From: Caballeronia hypogeia | GTDB lineage: Bacteria; Pseudomonadota; Gammaproteobacteria; Burkholderiales; Burkholderiaceae | Assembly: GCF_001544875.2 (NCBI RefSeq) | Contig: NZ_FCOA02000014.1 | Coordinates: 62,001 to 126,000 of the forward strand | Length of the DNA stretch: 64,000 bases | Direction of reading: 5' to 3' | In this document: positions 52,159-60,815 of the stretch, piece by piece | How positions within the stretch are numbered: the stretch's first letter is position 1 | How the letters are laid out: the number at the start of each line of letters is the position of its first letter | The notes under the pieces: model-generated | Seen by the model: only the letters and a program-made list of their open reading frames with translations | Database searches by the model: none | Told to the model about the DNA's origin: nothing | Made by a program: the position numbers and the translations under genes

Positions 52159-52176
52159 CCGGCAGATGTAAACCTT

Positions 52177-53256
52177 ATGAGCACCATTCAGGATGTCGCC
52201 CGCGAGGCCGGTGTATCCGTGAGCACGGTGTCAAACGTGCTCAACGGCCGCACCGACCAGATGCGCCAGGAAACGCTCGCGCGTGTGCAGGCCGCGATGA
52301 GCGCGCTGCAGTATCGGCCGAGCACGCTCGCGCGGCAGTTGAAGACGGGGCAGACGCCGATCATCGGTCTCCTGGTGCCGTCCATCGCCAATCCGATGTA
52401 CGGCTATATCGCGCGCGAGGTCGAAACCTGCGCGCAGGAGCGTTACGGCTATCGCGTGATGATCGGAAATACGTATCGCGATCCGGCGAAGGAAGCGTCG
52501 TTCTTCGAGGACCTGCTGTCGCAGGGCGTGCGGCGCGTGATCGTGATCTCGTCGCTGGCGAACGAGCGTCATCTGGAAACCGCCGTCGAGCGCGGCATGG
52601 TCGTGGTGAGCTACGACCGCCGCGCGACCGAAGGCGAAGCCACGCGCGTCGAGCACGTCACGCCTGACAATTTCGAAGCGGCGCGCATCGCGACGCGGCA
52701 TCTGATCGCGCACGGCCACACACGGCTCGCCTTCGCTACCTTGACAGGGGTGACGATGAGCCGCCGCGACAAGATCAAAGGCTTTTTGTCGGCGGCTGAC
52801 GATGCGGGCCTGTCGGAAGACGCGCGCGTGCTCGACAGCGGCCCGGTGAACGAATACGGCGATTCGATGATCGCCGAGAACGGCCGCGCGCTGGCGCGTC
52901 TGCTCGCGAAGGACGACGCGCGTCCGACCGGCATTGTCGCCGTCAACGATCTGATGGCGCTCGGTCTGATGGCGGGCCTGCGCGAGTGCGGCTTGCGCGT
53001 GCCGGAAGACGTGTCGATCGTCGGCATGGACGGTCATTTTCTGGCGGCGATTTCGAATCCCGCGCTGACCACCGTCCAGCTTCCCGTGCCGGCGATGGCT
53101 GCGGCGATGGTCGAGCGCGCCATGCGCCCGCACGATGAACCCATGCCCGCATCGGAGCAGGCGCTCTTCACGGATATCACGCTCGTCGAGCGCGAGTCCG
53201 TTGCGCGCGCGGGCAAAACGGCGGCGAAAGCGAAGCAAGCCAGAAAGACAGGATAA
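52177..53256 (+). CDS. LacI-family transcriptional regulator
   Basis: The 359-aa repressor has the N-terminal HTH (TIQDVAREAGVSVSTVSNVL) with hinge and a periplasmic-binding-like sugar domain: QTPIIGLLVPSIANPMYGYI, LLSQGVRRVIVISSLANERH, IATRHLIAHGHTRLAFATLT and IVAVNDLMALGLMAGLRECG. It lies inside the operon 18 bases after the permease. It probably binds the palindromic site upstream of the operon, with the imported compound or a metabolite as inducer. Confidence 0.92.
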   Translation: MSTIQDVAREAGVSVSTVSNVLNGRTDQMRQETLARVQAAMSALQYRPSTLARQLKTGQTPIIGLLVPSIANPMYGYIAREVETCAQERYGYRVMIGNTYRDPAKEASFFEDLLSQGVRRVIVISSLANERHLETAVERGMVVVSYDRRATEGEATRVEHVTPDNFEAARIATRHLIAHGHTRLAFATLTGVTMSRRDKIKGFLSAADDAGLSEDARVLDSGPVNEYGDSMIAENGRALARLLAKDDARPTGIVAVNDLMALGLMAGLRECGLRVPEDVSIVGMDGHFLAAISNPALTTVQLPVPAMAAAMVERAMRPHDEPMPASEQALFTDITLVERESVARAGKTAAKAKQARKTG

Positions 53257-53260
53257 GGAC

Positions 53261-54268
53261 ATGAACAAGGTATTCGTGAGTCATCCCCGGCACATGCTGG
53301 ACCATTACTTCGGCGCACGCGCGGCGGCGGCGCTCGCGAATTTCGCCGACGTCGCGTACAACGCCGAAGATCGCGAGCTGACGACCGCCGAACTCGCCGA
53401 CGCCGCGCGCGACGCCGATGTCATCATCGCTTACCGGCAGACGCCCGCGCCGCGCGCGTTGTTCGAGGCGCTGCCGAAGCTGGCGGCCTTCGTGCGTTGC
53501 GCGGTGGATATTCGCACCGTCGATGTCGATGCCGCGAGCGAGCTCGGCGTGCTCGTCACGCAGGCGAGCGCGGGCTTCGTGCCGTCCGTGTCCGAGTGGG
53601 TGATAGGCGCGATGCTCGATCTCGCGCGCGGCATGACCGCGTATGCGCAGGCGTATCACCGTCACGAGGCGCCCGCGCCGAAGATGGGGCGCGAGTTGCG
53701 TAGCAGCACGCTCGGCGTGATCGGCTATGGACAGATTTCGCGCTACCTGTGCGATCTCGCGCTGGCATTCGGCATGCGCGTGCTCGTCTTCGATCCCTAC
53801 GCTTGCGTCGACGATGCGCGCATGCAGCGCGTCGGCTTCGATCACTTGCTCGCGGAGTCCGACTTCGTCGTGTGCCTCGCGCCCGCGAACGCGCAGACCG
53901 CGAATCTCATGAACACGAAAAGCTTCGCCGCGATGAAGGCCGGCGCGTACTTCATCAACGCGGCGCGTGGCGAACTGGTCGACGATGCCGCGTTGCTTGC
54001 CGCACTGGACAGCGGTCATCTGGCGGGCTGCGCGCTCGATGTCGGCCGCGCGGGGGATCAGATGCCCGCGCCGGCGCTGGCGGCACATCCGCGCGTGATC
54101 GCGGCGCCGCATATCGGCGGGCTGACGCCAGGTGCGATCGAGCATCAATCGATGGAAACGGTCGCGCAGACGCAGGCGCTCTTTCAGGGCCGCATGCCGG
54201 TCGGCGCGGTGAATGCTGCGCAGGCATATCGCCTTGCGGGTTTCGACATGCAGGCGGACGCGCGATGA
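53261..54268 (+). CDS. D-2-hydroxyacid dehydrogenase (NAD-binding) with an altered catalytic Glu region
   Basis: The 335-aa enzyme has the Rossmann motif LGVIGYGQISRYLCDLALAF, the substrate Arg in INAARGELVDDAALLA, and the catalytic His in APHIGGLTPG. Between these, the stretch that normally reads DVFxxEP, carrying the catalytic Glu, is DVGRAGDQMP. The Glu is absent and an Asp with a one-residue shift might substitute. AAGGAC precedes the ATG. It is probably active on a small hydroxy or sugar acid, but the change makes a different reaction possible. Confidence 0.85.
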   Translation: MNKVFVSHPRHMLDHYFGARAAAALANFADVAYNAEDRELTTAELADAARDADVIIAYRQTPAPRALFEALPKLAAFVRCAVDIRTVDVDAASELGVLVTQASAGFVPSVSEWVIGAMLDLARGMTAYAQAYHRHEAPAPKMGRELRSSTLGVIGYGQISRYLCDLALAFGMRVLVFDPYACVDDARMQRVGFDHLLAESDFVVCLAPANAQTANLMNTKSFAAMKAGAYFINAARGELVDDAALLAALDSGHLAGCALDVGRAGDQMPAPALAAHPRVIAAPHIGGLTPGAIEHQSMETVAQTQALFQGRMPVGAVNAAQAYRLAGFDMQADAR

Positions 54269-55068
54269 ACATCGAAGGCGCTTGCGATTGCCACATTCAC
54301 GTGTACGAGGAAGGTTATCCGCTGGCGGCGAGCGCGACATTCACGCCGCCGCCGGCGCCTGCATCGGCCTATCGGGACGTGCAGCGGACGTTGGGCTTCT
54401 CGCGCGCTATCGTCGTGCAGCCGACAGGATACGGATTCGATAACCGTTGCACGCTCGCGGCCATTGCGCAGCTCGGCGACGGTGCGCGCGGCATCGCGGT
54501 CGTGCCGCCCGACATCGGCGATGTCGAACTCCAGCGTCTGCACGATGCCGGCATACGCGGCGTGCGATTCATGATGCTGCCGGGCGGCGTGTTGCCATGG
54601 GACGCGCTCGCTGACATGTCGGCGCGCATCGCACCGATGGGCTGGAACATCAATCTTCAGCTCGACGGACATACGCTGCCGCAGCATGAGGCCATGCTCG
54701 CGCGCTTGCCTTCGAATCTGGTCATCGATCATCTCGGCAAATTCCTCGCGCCGGTCACGCCGGAAAGCGACGGATTCGCGTCACTGTGCCGCCTGCTGGA
54801 CGGACCGCGTTGCTGGGTCAAGCTGTCCGCGCCCTATGAAAGCTCGCGCGCCGGCGCACCTGATTTCGACGATGTATCGTGGCTGGTGCGCACGCTCGCC
54901 GCGCGCTTTCCCGAGCGCGGCGTATGGGCATCGAACTGGCCGCACCCCAACGTGCAGCCCGTGCCCGACGACACGCGCATGCTCGACTGGGCGATGCGCC
55001 TGGTGAACAGCGACGGGATGCGCCACAAGATACTCGTCGATAATCCGGCTGAGTTGTACGGGTTTTAG
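54265..55068 (+). CDS. Amidohydrolase-family hydrolase (LigI/lactonase-like)
   Basis: The 267-aa TIM-barrel amidohydrolase 2 protein has CDCHIHVYEEG (His-x-His ligands), GIRGVRFMMLPGGVLPWDAL, NINLQLDGHTLPQHEAMLAR, SNLVIDHLGKFLAPVTPESD and WASNWPHPN near the C-terminus. Relatives include 2-pyrone-4,6-dicarboxylate lactonase and L-rhamnono- or fuconolactonases, so a sugar-acid lactonase is the attractive guess with the dehydrogenase next door. It overlaps that gene (ATGA) and is the last of the operon. Confidence 0.88.
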   Translation: MNIEGACDCHIHVYEEGYPLAASATFTPPPAPASAYRDVQRTLGFSRAIVVQPTGYGFDNRCTLAAIAQLGDGARGIAVVPPDIGDVELQRLHDAGIRGVRFMMLPGGVLPWDALADMSARIAPMGWNINLQLDGHTLPQHEAMLARLPSNLVIDHLGKFLAPVTPESDGFASLCRLLDGPRCWVKLSAPYESSRAGAPDFDDVSWLVRTLAARFPERGVWASNWPHPNVQPVPDDTRMLDWAMRLVNSDGMRHKILVDNPAELYGF

Positions 55069-55127
55069 CCGCGCCTGCAACGACGACTGAGAGCGGTCGG
55101 GTTGACCTGATGCGCGGCGACTTCCTG

Positions 55128-56033
55128 CTAGCCCCTGCTCGAGAACAGATCGGCCACAACCGAGCGCAGCCAGCGATTGCCAGCCTCGTGATGATACTTC
55201 GCATGCCAGTGCTGCCGCACTGCGAACTTGTCGACTGGGAAAGGACATGAGTGGACCGCGATGTCATTCACTCTTGCCAACGTCTCCCCGATGTTTCGCG
55301 GCAAGGTGGCGATAAGGTCGGTCGACTTGATGATCGATCCCAATCCGAGCATTCCCGGGAGCTCGAGCACGACATCGCGTTCGATGTCCTCGCGCAACAG
55401 GGCCTGTTCCAGCAACTGTGCGCCCGTGCCGGCAGCGATGATCACGTGCCCTTCGCTGCGGTATTGCTTCAGAGTCAGCCTGGCCCGGACTCGTGGATGG
55501 CCCGGATTGGCGAGGCACACCCAATCCTGCATATACAGTTGTTGCTGGTACATTCCGCTCCCGAGCCACGGCACATGCCCGATCGCCAGGTCAGCCTCGC
55601 CGGATTCAAGCGCCCGCTCCGTGTTCCCGTCAATTCTTGCGGCTTCCAGCCGAATGCCCGGCGCCTGGGCTCGCACGTGCGCCAGCATTCTCGGAAGCAG
55701 CGTGATGTGACTGGCGTCGGTCATGCAGATACGAAACCGGCGCTTCGCCGTGGCCGGATCGAAGGATATCTCCCACGCCGAGAACCGGCGCAGCGACTCC
55801 AGGATTTCCCTGCAAGGTCCGATCAGCGCGTCCGCCTGAGGCGTCGGCGTCATGCCGCCGGGCGTGCGAACGAACAATGGGTCCTGTAGATGCTCACGCA
55901 GACGTCCCAGCCAGATGCTGACCGTGGGCTGGCTCTGGCCGAGCTGCTCGGCTGCCCGCGTGACACTGCGCACGTCATATAGCAAGTCGAAGAGCTGCAG
56001 CAGCTTGAGATCGGGTAGTTCGGAAGTAGTCAT
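55128..56033 (-). CDS. LysR-family transcriptional regulator of the adjacent catabolic operon
   Basis: The 301-aa LTTR has the N-terminal HTH LLQLFDLLYDVRSVTRAAEQ followed by LGQSQPTVSIWLGRLREHLQ, and a LysR substrate-binding domain (FRICMTDASHITLLPRMLAH). It is close to the DntR/NahR/LinR aromatic-acid group by that opening. Its ATG lies 55 bases downstream of the aroQ-like gene in the same orientation; GCAATATTGC in this gap is a T-N11-A-like site. It likely controls its own gene and the operon upstream. Confidence 0.9.
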   Translation of the reverse strand: MTTSELPDLKLLQLFDLLYDVRSVTRAAEQLGQSQPTVSIWLGRLREHLQDPLFVRTPGGMTPTPQADALIGPCREILESLRRFSAWEISFDPATAKRRFRICMTDASHITLLPRMLAHVRAQAPGIRLEAARIDGNTERALESGEADLAIGHVPWLGSGMYQQQLYMQDWVCLANPGHPRVRARLTLKQYRSEGHVIIAAGTGAQLLEQALLREDIERDVVLELPGMLGLGSIIKSTDLIATLPRNIGETLARVNDIAVHSCPFPVDKFAVRQHWHAKYHHEAGNRWLRSVVADLFSSRG

Positions 56034-56049
56034 GGCTTTATTGTCGCTC

Positions 56050-56059
56050 GCAATATTGC
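56050..56059. promoter_or_regulatory. Palindromic LysR-type site before the regulator gene
   Basis: GCAATATTGC is a perfect 10-bp palindrome in the 55-base gap before the lysR gene. GCAATATTG occurs again in the promoter of the operon (60510-60518). It is probably the regulator's recognition site. Confidence 0.55.
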
Positions 56060-56088
56060 CATTGTAGTCATTGCCGCAGCGCGAATTA

Positions 56089-56529
56089 TCAGGCGGCGGC
56101 CGACACCGCCGCACGAAGTCCGAGCGAATAACTATCGATGCCGAAACCACAAATCTGCCCCTTCACGATTTCCGCGAACACCGACTTATGGCGAAACGCT
56201 TCGCGAGCGTGAATGTTCGACATATGGATCTCGATCACAGGCACGGTCAAAATGGCCAGCGCATCCCGGATGCCGTAGCTGTAGTGAGTCCAGGCGCCGG
56301 CATTGATCAGCACGCCGTCGACCTGATCGACGAAAGCCTGATGGATTCGCAGACACATGTCGCCTTCGCTGTTCGTCTGATAACTCTCGACCGTGACGCC
56401 CAGACCCTTCCCCAGCGCCTGCAGTTGCGCATCGATGTCCTCGAGCGTCGCCGTTCCGTATTGAACGGGATCTCGCTTGCCGAACATGTTGTGATTGATT
56501 CCATGCAACATGAGAAACGTTTTCATCAT
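56089..56529 (-). CDS. aroQ: Type II 3-dehydroquinate dehydratase paralogue
   Basis: This 146-aa AroQ-fold protein converts 3-dehydroquinate to 3-dehydroshikimate in the family. It keeps the catalytic HisAsn block EIHMSNIHAREAFRHKS and the Arg/Tyr lid KRDPVQYG. The near-invariant N-terminal sequence G-P-N-L-N has become GINHNMFG. It sits in a catabolic operon after an AroE paralogue, not with biosynthetic genes. It may therefore act in quinate/shikimate breakdown or on a related dehydrated ring. A second ATG is one codon in. Confidence 0.85.
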   Translation of the reverse strand: MMKTFLMLHGINHNMFGKRDPVQYGTATLEDIDAQLQALGKGLGVTVESYQTNSEGDMCLRIHQAFVDQVDGVLINAGAWTHYSYGIRDALAILTVPVIEIHMSNIHAREAFRHKSVFAEIVKGQICGFGIDSYSLGLRAAVSAAA

Positions 56530-56569
56530 CTCAACCAGCGTAGTGTTGAAGTGGGATTGCTCGCAGGTG

Positions 56570-57403
56570 TCAGTCGAGCGGAACAGTAAGGCGGTCGATG
56601 ACCGCGCGCGTCTGCGGGCGAACGCCTCGCCACCACGCGAACGCTTCGGCCGCCTGCTCGACCAGCATGCCCACGCCGTCGGCAATACCTTGGACGCCCG
56701 CATTGCGCGCGAGGCGCAGGAAGGGCGTGAGGCCTTTGCCGTAGGCGAGTTCATAGGCAGTCCCGCGCGCGCCGAAGACGCTCGGCGGAACGGGCGGCAG
56801 TTGTCCGGTCAGGCTCGCCGAAGTTGCGTTCACGACGAGATCGAACGGTCCCATCGAATCCAGTTCCGCGTAGCCGCACGCGGTGAGCGTTCCGCCAGCG
56901 GCGACCTGTTCGACGAGCGCCTGCGCTTTGTCCACATGCCTGTTCGCTACGACGAGTTGCGCAGGCCGCGCGCCGAGGAACGGCAGCAACGCGCCGCGCA
57001 CCGCGCCGCCTGCGCCGAGCACGAGCACGCGCTTGCCCGACATCGGCTGATTCAGGTTGACTTCGATGTCGCGCACGAGGCCGACGCCATCGAAGTTCTC
57101 GGCGATGACGCGCCCGTCCTCGAACTTCATCGCGTTGACTGCGCCCGCGAGCGCCGCTCTTTCGCTGCGTTCGTCGGCCATTGCGAACGCCTGAAGCTTG
57201 AAGGGCGCGGTGATGTTCATGCCCTTGCCGCCCGCCGCGATGAACGCTCTGACCGTATCGGCGAAGGCGTCTGCCGGCTCGACCGGACCTTCGATGGCCA
57301 CGTAGGTCATATCCTGTCCGGTCTCCTGGGCGAAGAGACCGTGGATCAGCGGAGACTTCGTGTGCCCGATCGGATTGCCGATTACCGCGTACTGGTCGCT
57401 CAT
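56570..57403 (-). CDS. aroE: Shikimate/quinate dehydrogenase paralogue
   Basis: The 277-aa NAD(P)-dependent enzyme has the substrate motif GNPIGHTKSPLIH (T where the usual SxS Ser stands), the catalytic Lys in GMNITAPFK, NFDGVG in place of NTDGxG, and the Rossmann loop VLVLGAGGAVRGALLP. The two substitutions in the substrate pocket recall quinate- or alternative-substrate members of the family. It overlaps the CoA-transferase stop (start ATG at 57403; GTG at 57406 also possible). It pairs with the AroQ paralogue 40 bases downstream. Confidence 0.87.
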   Translation of the reverse strand: MSDQYAVIGNPIGHTKSPLIHGLFAQETGQDMTYVAIEGPVEPADAFADTVRAFIAAGGKGMNITAPFKLQAFAMADERSERAALAGAVNAMKFEDGRVIAENFDGVGLVRDIEVNLNQPMSGKRVLVLGAGGAVRGALLPFLGARPAQLVVANRHVDKAQALVEQVAAGGTLTACGYAELDSMGPFDLVVNATSASLTGQLPPVPPSVFGARGTAYELAYGKGLTPFLRLARNAGVQGIADGVGMLVEQAAEAFAWWRGVRPQTRAVIDRLTVPLD

Positions 57404-58623
57404 CACGCGCTCCGTTTCGAAAACAGCACGCCATCGGTCTGCATCGCGTCGATCTCGGCGGCGTCGAAGCCCAGCGACTGCGCGACTTCCTCGTTGTGCT
57501 GACCGAGATCGGGCCCGACTTCACGAATCGACGTATCGCAGTCGGAGAAGCGGAACGGCAGATTGGGCAGACGCAGCTTTCCGAAGCGCGGATGCTCCTG
57601 CTCGATCACCATGCCACGCGCGACGATCTGCGGATCGGCCACGACCTCGTCGATGCGCTGAACCTTGGCGCAAGGCACGTCGACACTGTCGAGCAGCGAA
57701 AGCACTTCAGCGACGGGGCGGCCCGCGACCCACGGCTTCACCACCGAGAGGATTTCCTCGCGGTTGGCGTTGCGTCCGTTCAGGTCATGGAAGCGAGCAT
57801 CGGCACCGAAGCCGGCCGGGCCGCCGTGCTGCTCGACGAGCGCGGCAAAGCGCTTCCACGAGTCGTCGACCTGAGCGGCGATGACGAGATCGCCGTCGGC
57901 TGCGCGGAACACGCCGTACAAGGTCGATGTCGGCATGTCGTGGCCGGTCTGCTCGGGAACGACGCCCTGCATCGTGTAGCACTGCACCGCGTATTCGTGC
58001 ATGGATACCAGCGTGTCATACAGCGCCATGTCGATATGCTGTCCCCGTCCGCTCTTCACGCGGCCGAGCAGCGCGGCGTTGATCGCGGCGACCGCATGGA
58101 TGCCGGTGTACATGTCGCCCAGCGAGATGCGCATGAGCGGCGGCGGTTCGCCGGGGTTGCCGATCATCTGCATGATGCCGCTCTTGGCTTCGGCGATCAG
58201 GCCGAAGCCCGCGCGATGCGCGTCCGGTCCCGTATGCCCGTATGCCGAAATCGAGCAATAGACGAGGCCCGGGTTGCGCTCGGACAGCGCGGCATAGCCA
58301 AGGCCGAGCTTGTCCAGCGCACCCGGCCGATAGTTCTCGATGAACACATCCGCCGAATCGCAAAGACGCTGCATGAACTCCTTGCCGCGCGGATCTTTCA
58401 TGTTGACGCTCACGCCGCGCTTGCCCATGTTGAGCTGCAGGAAATAGGCGCTTTGCTGGTCGTCCAGAATCGTGGCGTGCTGGCGTCCAGCGTCGCCGCT
58501 GCCTGGACGCTCGACCTTGATGACTTCCGCGCCGAGCGCGGCGAGGCATCGGCCGACGTAGGGCCCCGCGAGAAAGTGGCTGTAATCGACGACGCGAATA
58601 CCTTCGAGAGGACGGGCTTGCAT
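57403..58623 (-). CDS. Family III CoA-transferase (CaiB/BaiF), second
   Basis: The 406-aa protein has GIRVVDYSHFLAGPYVGRCL, GAEVIKVERPGSGDAGRQHA, FIENYRPGALDKLGLGYAAL and the catalytic Asp in RISLGDMYTGIHAVAAINAA. It begins on a TAATG overlap with the MaoC gene and ends on the aroE start, so the operon is tightly coupled. It should activate a carboxylic acid by CoA transfer, for the hydratase next to it to act on. Confidence 0.92.
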   Translation of the reverse strand: MQARPLEGIRVVDYSHFLAGPYVGRCLAALGAEVIKVERPGSGDAGRQHATILDDQQSAYFLQLNMGKRGVSVNMKDPRGKEFMQRLCDSADVFIENYRPGALDKLGLGYAALSERNPGLVYCSISAYGHTGPDAHRAGFGLIAEAKSGIMQMIGNPGEPPPLMRISLGDMYTGIHAVAAINAALLGRVKSGRGQHIDMALYDTLVSMHEYAVQCYTMQGVVPEQTGHDMPTSTLYGVFRAADGDLVIAAQVDDSWKRFAALVEQHGGPAGFGADARFHDLNGRNANREEILSVVKPWVAGRPVAEVLSLLDSVDVPCAKVQRIDEVVADPQIVARGMVIEQEHPRFGKLRLPNLPFRFSDCDTSIREVGPDLGQHNEEVAQSLGFDAAEIDAMQTDGVLFSKRSA

Positions 58624-59084
58624 TACTTGGCTCCCGGACGGCGCGGAATCATCAGGCGATGCTCGCCGCGCTGGACGACCTGACCGTCCTGATTGATCAG
58701 CTCGGACGGCAACACCACGATGCCCCAGCCCGGCTTGCTCTTGCTCGCCCGCATCGAGCCGACGCGGAACTTCACGTGCAGCACGTCGTTGACCTTGATC
58801 GGCAGCAGAAAGTCCCACGTCCAGCCGAGCGACATGCCCGGCAGGAAGCGATAGTCGCTCTGCGTCTTCAGGCCATCGGCGATCGACAATCCGAACAGGC
58901 CATGCGCCACGATCGAGCCGAAGTGACTGGCGTTGGCGTATTCCTCGTCCACATGGACCGGCGTGTGATCGCCGGTGAGATCGGCGTAGGCCAGAATGCG
59001 TTCTTTCGTGACCGTGTAGTTCGGGCTCACGCATTCATCGCCTTCCTGAGCATCGTCCCAGTATTTTTCGATGATGGTGCTCAT
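58623..59084 (-). CDS. MaoC-type hydratase of the second catabolic operon
   Basis: The 153-aa hot-dog hydratase has the Asp/His motif in LTGDHTPVHVDEEYANASHF and IVAHGLFGLSIADGLKTQSD. DFLLPIKVNDVLHVKFRVGS follows. It shares its stop with the CoA-transferase start (TAATG). It resembles mesaconyl-CoA and other short-chain hydratases, so a C4-C6 branched acid is possible. Confidence 0.88.
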   Translation of the reverse strand: MSTIIEKYWDDAQEGDECVSPNYTVTKERILAYADLTGDHTPVHVDEEYANASHFGSIVAHGLFGLSIADGLKTQSDYRFLPGMSLGWTWDFLLPIKVNDVLHVKFRVGSMRASKSKPGWGIVVLPSELINQDGQVVQRGEHRLMIPRRPGAK

Positions 59085-59086
59085 GC

Positions 59087-59479
59087 TCACGCCTCCGCGC
59101 GTGGATTGATCGCCAGCGCCTGCGCGACGCACGTGGCCGGTCTGGCCTGAATGAGTTCGACGGCGAGCCCGTCGGGCAGACGCAGCCAGTTGCGTCCTTG
59201 CGGCATCTCGGTGACGCCGAACGCCTGCGCGGCTCCGATTGCAGCGTCGAGGTCCTCGCACATCACGCCGAGATGCGCCAGCCGGCCTTCAGGCCCCTCA
59301 TGGCGTGGTTCGCTGATGAACTGAAGACCGCCCAATGTCCAGTACTGACGCGGCTCCTCGCGCGTGCCGTCGACTTCGCGCATGGTCATCCCGAGCACCT
59401 GCTCGAAAAAGCGGATATGCCAGTGGATGTCCTTCACCCAGATGGCGACGTGCTCCAGATAGGCTTTCGGTGCGCTCAT
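59087..59479 (-). CDS. VOC/glyoxalase-family protein
   Basis: The 130-aa single vicinal-oxygen-chelate unit starts YLEHVAIWVKDIHWHIRFFE, then QVLGMTMREVDGTREEPRQY, LAHLGVMCEDLDAAIGAAQA and LRLPDGLAVELIQ. A metal site is likely (His 10, an interior His-Leu and C-terminal Glu). It overlaps the reductase stop by 4 bases. It may be a dioxygenase, epimerase or isomerase; the reaction cannot be assigned. Confidence 0.85.
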   Translation of the reverse strand: MSAPKAYLEHVAIWVKDIHWHIRFFEQVLGMTMREVDGTREEPRQYWTLGGLQFISEPRHEGPEGRLAHLGVMCEDLDAAIGAAQAFGVTEMPQGRNWLRLPDGLAVELIQARPATCVAQALAINPRAEA

Positions 59480-60426
59480 GCGGCGGCTCCTGCTTTCTGA
59501 CGGTCCGTCATCGCGCGTTCGATGCCCTTGATGCAGGCGACGAGCGTCGAGTTCACCGGCGTCGGCACGCCGAGGCGCTCGCCCCAACGCACCACCGCGC
59601 CGTTGATGAAGTCGATCTCGGTGACCGAGGACTTTTCGAGGCTTTGCAGCATCGAGGTCTTGAATGCCGGTGAAAGTCCTTCGGCGGCCATGTTCCAGGC
59701 GTCTTCGGCGTTCGTGATTGAAAGCGTGACGCCCGCCGCCTTCGCAGCCGCCATCGCTTCCTGGATCGCGGCGAGCGATGTCGCTTTCAGAACCGGCTCG
59801 TCGTAGAGTTGCCCGTATGTGAGGCGCGTGATGCCGGTGATCGCGCCCGTCGCGACGTTGATCAACAGCTTGTCCCACATCGTGCCGAGAATGTTATCGC
59901 TGACCGTAGTGTTCAGGCCTGCGCTGTTGAATGCCTCTGCGATTGCCTGCACGCGGCTCGTGATCCGGCCATCGAGCTCGCCGATGATCGTGAGTTTTCC
60001 GGTGACGCCCGACTGAATATGGCCCGGCGCACGCAGCACGCCGCCGACATACGTCTTGCCGGCGAGCACGCGCTCGCGGCCGACGATCTCGCTGAGCACG
60101 TCTTCGTGGCCCAGGCCGTTCTGCAAAGAAAGCACGACCGTTTCAGGGCCGACCAGATCGAGCGCGCCGCGCATCGCCGAATCGGTGTGGAAGGACTTGA
60201 CCAGCACGATCACGACATCGACTGGCCCGACTTCGGCCGGGTTCATCGTCGCGCGAACCTTGACACGGCGCGTGCCGCGCTCATCGTCGACTTGCAGGCC
60301 GTCGCGCGACATGGCTTCGACGTGCGCGGCGAAGCGGTCGACCAGCCACGTCTCATGGCCTCCTTCGGTGAGCGCCGAGCCGATGGCGCAACCCAGCGCA
60401 CCGGCTCCCAGAAAAGCGATCTTCAT
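59476..60426 (-). CDS. Ketopantoate-reductase-like (PanE/ApbA) dehydrogenase
   Basis: The 316-aa protein has the GxGxxG site MKIAFLGAGALGCAIGSALT, the catalytic Lys in LGTMWDKLLINVATG, ITGITRLTYGQLYDEPVLKA, and the closing IDFINGAVVRWGERLGVPTP. Many PanE-like proteins in catabolic operons reduce 2-oxo acids other than ketopantoate, and this context says so. AAGGAGACGGAT precedes the ATG. First gene of the operon. Confidence 0.88.
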   Translation of the reverse strand: MKIAFLGAGALGCAIGSALTEGGHETWLVDRFAAHVEAMSRDGLQVDDERGTRRVKVRATMNPAEVGPVDVVIVLVKSFHTDSAMRGALDLVGPETVVLSLQNGLGHEDVLSEIVGRERVLAGKTYVGGVLRAPGHIQSGVTGKLTIIGELDGRITSRVQAIAEAFNSAGLNTTVSDNILGTMWDKLLINVATGAITGITRLTYGQLYDEPVLKATSLAAIQEAMAAAKAAGVTLSITNAEDAWNMAAEGLSPAFKTSMLQSLEKSSVTEIDFINGAVVRWGERLGVPTPVNSTLVACIKGIERAMTDRQKAGAAA

Positions 60427-60815
60427 ATCCGTCTCCTTGAATGGAAACGAAGATACGACTCGCCGCACATGCTGGCAATGCAATGGAATCAATATCGCCA
60501 TTGCGTTTCGCAATATTGATGCTGATGGGACTGGATATAACTGGCTTGAAAGCCGGAGCCGGACTCGGTTCTGTAGCTCAGTACAGGCGCAAGCCGGCAG
60601 GCAGATGAGGTAGCGGTACGCCCGGTCTCACGGAGCCGAGCGGGGTAGAACCGACATCGAAGAGGCGGCGATGCTCGCCAGACGCGACATTCGCATCAGC
60701 CGCCGGTGTCGCAGCGGGCGTCGCAGCGCACCGCTCGCTCATTTTTGGTTTGCGGACAGTTCAGTTAATTGCAGCGAAATCACACGCCGCGTGCGAAGGC
60801 CGATTGCCGCAACGA
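60427..60815. promoter_or_regulatory. Promoter region of the second catabolic operon with an ATCAATAT inverted repeat
   Basis: 390 bases without a plausible gene. ATCAATAT (60488-60495) and ATATTGAT (60513-60520) are exact inverted copies with a 17-base spacer that also contains CCATTGCG and CGCAATATTG. GCAATATTG is shared with the gap before lysR. The rest (60550-60815) is unremarkable and should contain the end of the MFS gene's transcript. Confidence 0.55.
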
